From assembly GCA_964247055.1 (NCBI GenBank), contig OZ176055.1, forward strand, positions 4,588,001 through 4,652,000: a stretch of 64,000 nt of DNA, in the 5' to 3' direction. The position numbers and the translations under genes were made by a program. Source of the stretch: Paragordius varius. Taxonomy: Eukaryota; Nematomorpha. The notes beneath the pieces are model-generated. The model did no database searches. It was given only the letters and a program-made list of their open reading frames with translations, and had not been told where the DNA came from. Below, in pieces: positions 60,601-64,000 of this stretch (position 1 is its first letter; each line of letters starts with the position of its first letter).

Positions 60601-63600
60601 TTATCGATGAACATTCGTTGTTTTTGGAACCAAAGAATGTTAAAATTAGCCATTTCTGGTATGATGGACGTATTCATAGGAGTGACCCTAACTCTCCTTT
60701 CTCTTGTTCTCGAATGATATTTGGACCACAAGACGAAGAAAGTATTCCCGTTTCATATAATTTAAATATCTATTTAATCATATTTTAAGTATTTTATATT
60801 TTTTAAAGTTATTAATGCGCTTGTTTCTCGTAAAAAATTATTAAAATTGTAAAATTTTGTTTTGCTAATAGGGATCGGGGTTCACACAAGAAACGAAAAT
60901 TGGCACATTCTAACTCGAACAATCATTTGTTGCTCGCCATATTTGGAATCCAAACCATATGATCGAAATAATGTCCCATCCCTCAATGAGTTTTCAATTA
61001 ATTTTCCAACCTTAAACTATGATACTAATTTAATAAAATAATATTTTGTAAAGTCATTGTTATATCTATAATATATTCAATATTAAGCAAATAATCACGT
61101 TTTCCTATTTTTAGAAGGAAAAGTATAATTATAAATATTTTAAATGAAATTATAGAAATCATTCATATTTAGTATTAAAGAAAACGCGATTATCAGTTAC
61201 CTCGAAAGCATTCAACCAAATATTACAAAAGTTCGCGACATCTATCGCAAAGTCGTTGATGTTCCATGTAAAACAAAACAGTTACAGGTATTTTCATCTC
61301 AATTTATCAAAAATAACTAAATTTGTACAAATAATGGCTTTGTAAAATATAATTTGGAGATATGAAGAATATTTTGATATGCAATACATTATCACTTGAT
61401 TTAATGCAATTTGATATCATGATAAAAGCTATGATTAAAATACAATCAGTTTTATGGATAGGCAACGCTAAAAATAAAATAAATAAAAACAAAATTTTAT
61501 ATTAAATTTTTTAATCTGAAAAAAATATCATTTAGACCTTAAATTCACCCTTGAACAATTTGTCACCCTAAAAAGAAATTATGTGTTTTCGGGTTAATAT
61601 AACTCATCATTAATGTGAATTATTTCTTCAAAGCATAGTTTATTATTATTTCAGTATTAGGTAATTTAAAACAAAATTTTATGAAAAAATATAAAAAATG
61701 TATGTAATTTTTAATATTCAATTACACATAATTTATTTTAGGGTGAATTTGAGGTAAATGTTAAAATCTATAACATAATATAGATGAGTATTCACTTGTA
61801 TGAAAATATAATTGCACCAAGCACTAACACAGGCTATAGCAACTATAATAATAGCTGGAAGCATTACGCTTTTTTAAGAGGACATCCTCTTTCTATCCTA
61901 GCAAAATGTTCCACGGTATGTATTGAAGGGGGAAGGGAGCTCATACTTAACGATGAATTAAAACAACTTTATGTTGATGCCTATATCCAATTGGCAGGGG
62001 ACGCCAAATTGCCAAATAGGTTTATATAATTCATGTATAATGATAATGTATTTAAAACAGAGCTTCGAACCTATCTCGAGGAGATTTTAGGAAGAACCGG
62101 CTTAGTTGGGTCGGAACCAACCCGGTCCCGGTTTTATTTCTTAGGGAGCCACCCGGCTCCGGATATAATATTTTAGGACCCACTTCGGTTTTATTTTTAA
62201 ATTATTAGGAACCAAGCCGGTTGCGGTTCAAATTTTTCGACGCGGTTCGAAGCCCTGATTTCAAAAATCCATTTTTTTATTAATCTAGTTTTTCATTGCA
62301 TTCTAAGATAATTTAAAAATAATTAATTTTACTTTTTGTAATAATATATAAACCTATTTAATTGATAAAGTACCAAACTTTTTACATATAGCGATAAAGG
62401 CGTTTTTTCGGTTGTAATCCTGGTAAATCTCTTAAATTTCCAATTTTATTATTAAGGAACGACATTGAAGAAAAAACTGTGATAGCTTATGCCGAAGCGC
62501 GATTAAACCCGGCAAAATTCCCAAAGAATTTCGATTTCTTGGAGTATTTTGGGTCCCTTTCTGCCGCACGACTATCCAATGCCCAAAATTCACATATGTC
62601 ATCAAGTCTTAACACAATCATAAATTACAATCAACATTCAACGCTTAATAGTTGTTATACACTGAGTAGTAATTACAATACATCATTGAATCCTTACTCA
62701 GGTTCTTCTTCAGATTTTGGTGGCGCTTTAAGTGGTGGAGGGTCCGTACCCTATTTGGTTGAGGACGAAAGCTATTTGTTCGAAGAGATGGACTTCCGTT
62801 TGGTAGGAATGGTTGCACTCAGAACCTTGGCTCAACAAGACAAAAAATCTACGCGATCTTTAATCAACAGATTCAAAAATGCCGGAATTAAAGTATAATA
62901 TTTTTAAATAATATAATTTGAGATAGTTCAGTCAAACTCTTTTTTGTGGATTATTTTGATAAATTCCCCCTTTTTGTGTAAAATATTTTTTATCCCATTT
63001 GTTGTGCTTATATAATAATTTAAATTCGGTTAAACATATTTATTATTTAACATAATTTGAATTCTTTTATTGAATTTATTGTTTTGACCAATAAATGTTA
63101 AAAACAATTGAACAAATCTAGCAATTTCTGGGTGTATGATGTTAAAAGTTCTGATAATATTTTAAAGGCACATAACCTTTTGTGACGGTTTTTGAAAATT
63201 ATTTTTATACACCCCTATCCTAGACAATAATAAAAATTATTTTTTATTACATAGAATATATTGCACAGTCAAGTTTTTTTACAAGAAGGGTTTTACTGTT
63301 GCATATATTAAAAAATAATAAGAAATTATGTAGAATTTTTGGGATCCATTTATGAGATATTGAAATTTTAGGTAATGATTTTAAGCAAAGAGGGCGCAGA
63401 AACAACCAAACAAATGGCAAAAAATTATGGAATATTTGATGAGAATAGCGAAACTTTGGATGATGTGGCCGAAAAATTGAATCTTACTCTAGACAGATTG
63501 GATCCCACGTAAAATCCAATACAATTTAACATTGATTTAAATTCAAAAAAGTCTTTTTCGCGTTAAGTTATTTGAATCTAATGTGATATATATAAAAAAT

Positions 63601-64000
63601 TATAATTGTTAACATTAGTCAAGCAACATGTCATATCATTGACTGTGAAATGTTAAAGGATATGTCGTTTGCCGAAATCGACAATACACTTTCAACGCTT
63701 TTATACAACCATTTCAGCAACAACAGTGCAGTAAATACAACTCTAAATACGGTGACGGATTCTTCATGGGGAAAGGGGATGGGTTCGCAAATATCGACAA
63801 CTATATCCGGTAAATTTGATATATTTTATATTAAATTGCTAAAAATACAAGAAAATTTAAAATTCTACAGACAAACCTATTTTTTTCAAAAGACAATCAA
63901 TCGTACTTCTTAAACTTTTTTCCTATATAAATCAGTTAATTCCAATCGTAAAACATATAATTGATTGTGTTACTAGTTTTTAATCTCTATTTCATACTTT
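57609..64000 (+). CDS. Na+/K+-ATPase alpha-like P-type ATPase with replaced catalytic motifs (3' end beyond window)
   Basis: Fourteen exons: 57609-57833, 57920-57979, 58075-58314, 58680-58796, 58992-59129, 59438-59555, 60057-60331, 60402-60741, 60872-60989, 61173-61287, 61784-62019, 62457-62892, 63372-63508, 63619-63809; about 915 residues so far, all phases closing. The backbone is P2C type: RADSYRV N-terminus, LEEFCMKVGTDP, FNGYSILIWLMMALAFLIYG (M1), RGRGVVIATGERTLLGRI, NYTWLDALI (M3-M4), RNLEAIETMGS. Key motifs differ: TGES is TGAH, PEGL in M4 is PFTF, DKTGT is DEHSL, KGAPE is RGHPL, TGDHP is SKEGA, DPPR is lost. Two insertions: about 45 residues after M4 and a Ser/Asn/Gly-rich 60-residue loop (62570-62745). 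The frame is intact, so a pseudoenzyme rather than a pseudogene is likely. The 5' exon is uncertain. Confidence 0.9.
61530..61768. mobile_element. Family-A MITE (decayed copy 4)
   Basis: AAATTCACCCTTGAACAATT on the left and AGGGTGAATTTGAGGTAAATG on the right, with the same interior as copies 2 and 3 (TAATATAACTCATCATTAAT). Terminal TACCATTTAC is largely lost. Lies in an intron of the ATPase-like gene. Confidence 0.6.
62058..62257. mobile_element. hAT-type MITE, GGTTCCGG-rich family (copy 2, 200 bp)
   Basis: Ends CAGAGCTTCGAACC and GGTTCGAAGCCCTG; flanking 8-mers ATTTAAAA and ATTTCAAA match at seven of eight positions, as expected for an old hAT insertion. Interior shares AACCGG and GGTTCCG words with copy 1 at 47926. 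Lies in an intron of the ATPase-like gene. Confidence 0.85.

Noticed and set aside
62392-62456. Extra exon of the ATPase-like gene after an ATAG acceptor
   Set aside because: Its peptide does not align, whereas splicing 62019 directly to 62457 gives an exact match to the family spacing.

Overview
The window is AT-rich (by eye about three quarters A+T) DNA from an animal. Evidence for an animal: spliced genes with GT-AG introns, a seven-helix receptor, a Na+/K+-ATPase-type pump relative, and prohibitin, CDC14, PA2G4, RABIF and MPDU1 orthologues. Standard stop codons are used. The most telling trait is intron length. Many introns are only 21-35 nt, while others in the same genes run from about 40 nt to nearly 2 kb and often hold transposons. 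Introns in the mid-twenties of nucleotides are, to my knowledge, a trait of dicyemid mesozoans (orthonectids also have short introns), so a dicyemid-like parasite is my best guess. That is inference, not proof.

Layout. 1-8.5 kb: no gene found; a long-armed foldback element, a 1.7-kb non-autonomous Helitron, and nested inverted-repeat elements. 8.5-17.0 kb (+): glycogen phosphorylase in 17 exons. 17.3-18.6 kb (-): prohibitin 1, convergent with it. 18.6-22.1 kb: repeats. 22.1-26.6 kb (+): CDC14 phosphatase, 13 exons. 26.8-30.8 kb (-): PA2G4/EBP1, 12 exons. 30.8-34.5 kb: element fragments and a second Helitron. 34.5-36.1 kb (+): intronless receptor. 36.4-37.3 kb (+): possible 68-residue membrane protein. 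37.4-38.8 kb (-): RABIF and MPDU1, only 2 nt apart. 40.4-43.0 kb (+): NAD-dependent glycerol-3-phosphate dehydrogenase. 43.0-45.2 kb: an inverted-repeat element. 45.2-48.5 kb (+): unrecognised 199-residue protein. 48.6-49.5 kb (-): XTBD-like protein. 50.2-52.7 kb (+): secreted protein whose long intron holds a dead mariner. 52.9-53.1 kb (+): possible 61-residue protein. 54.5-57.5 kb: two adjacent hAT elements. 57.6-64.0 kb (+): Na+/K+-ATPase alpha-like protein, cut by the window end, in which nearly every catalytic motif has been replaced.

The genes are mostly housekeeping and functionally unrelated: glycogen breakdown and glycerol-3-phosphate metabolism, mitochondrial inner membrane, cell-cycle phosphatase, growth regulation, Rab trafficking and dolichol-sugar use. 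RABIF-MPDU1 is the only pair whose spacing suggests shared transcription. Exon models were built by hand from homology, phase and GT-AG sites. For the well-conserved genes all phases close and the assembled lengths match the families (849, 273, 442, 377, 126, 325 and 355 residues). Mobile DNA is all of DNA-transposon type: Helitron, hAT, mariner and several inverted-repeat MITE or foldback families. I saw no retrovirus-like or other virus-like element, no tRNA or rRNA gene and no CRISPR array.
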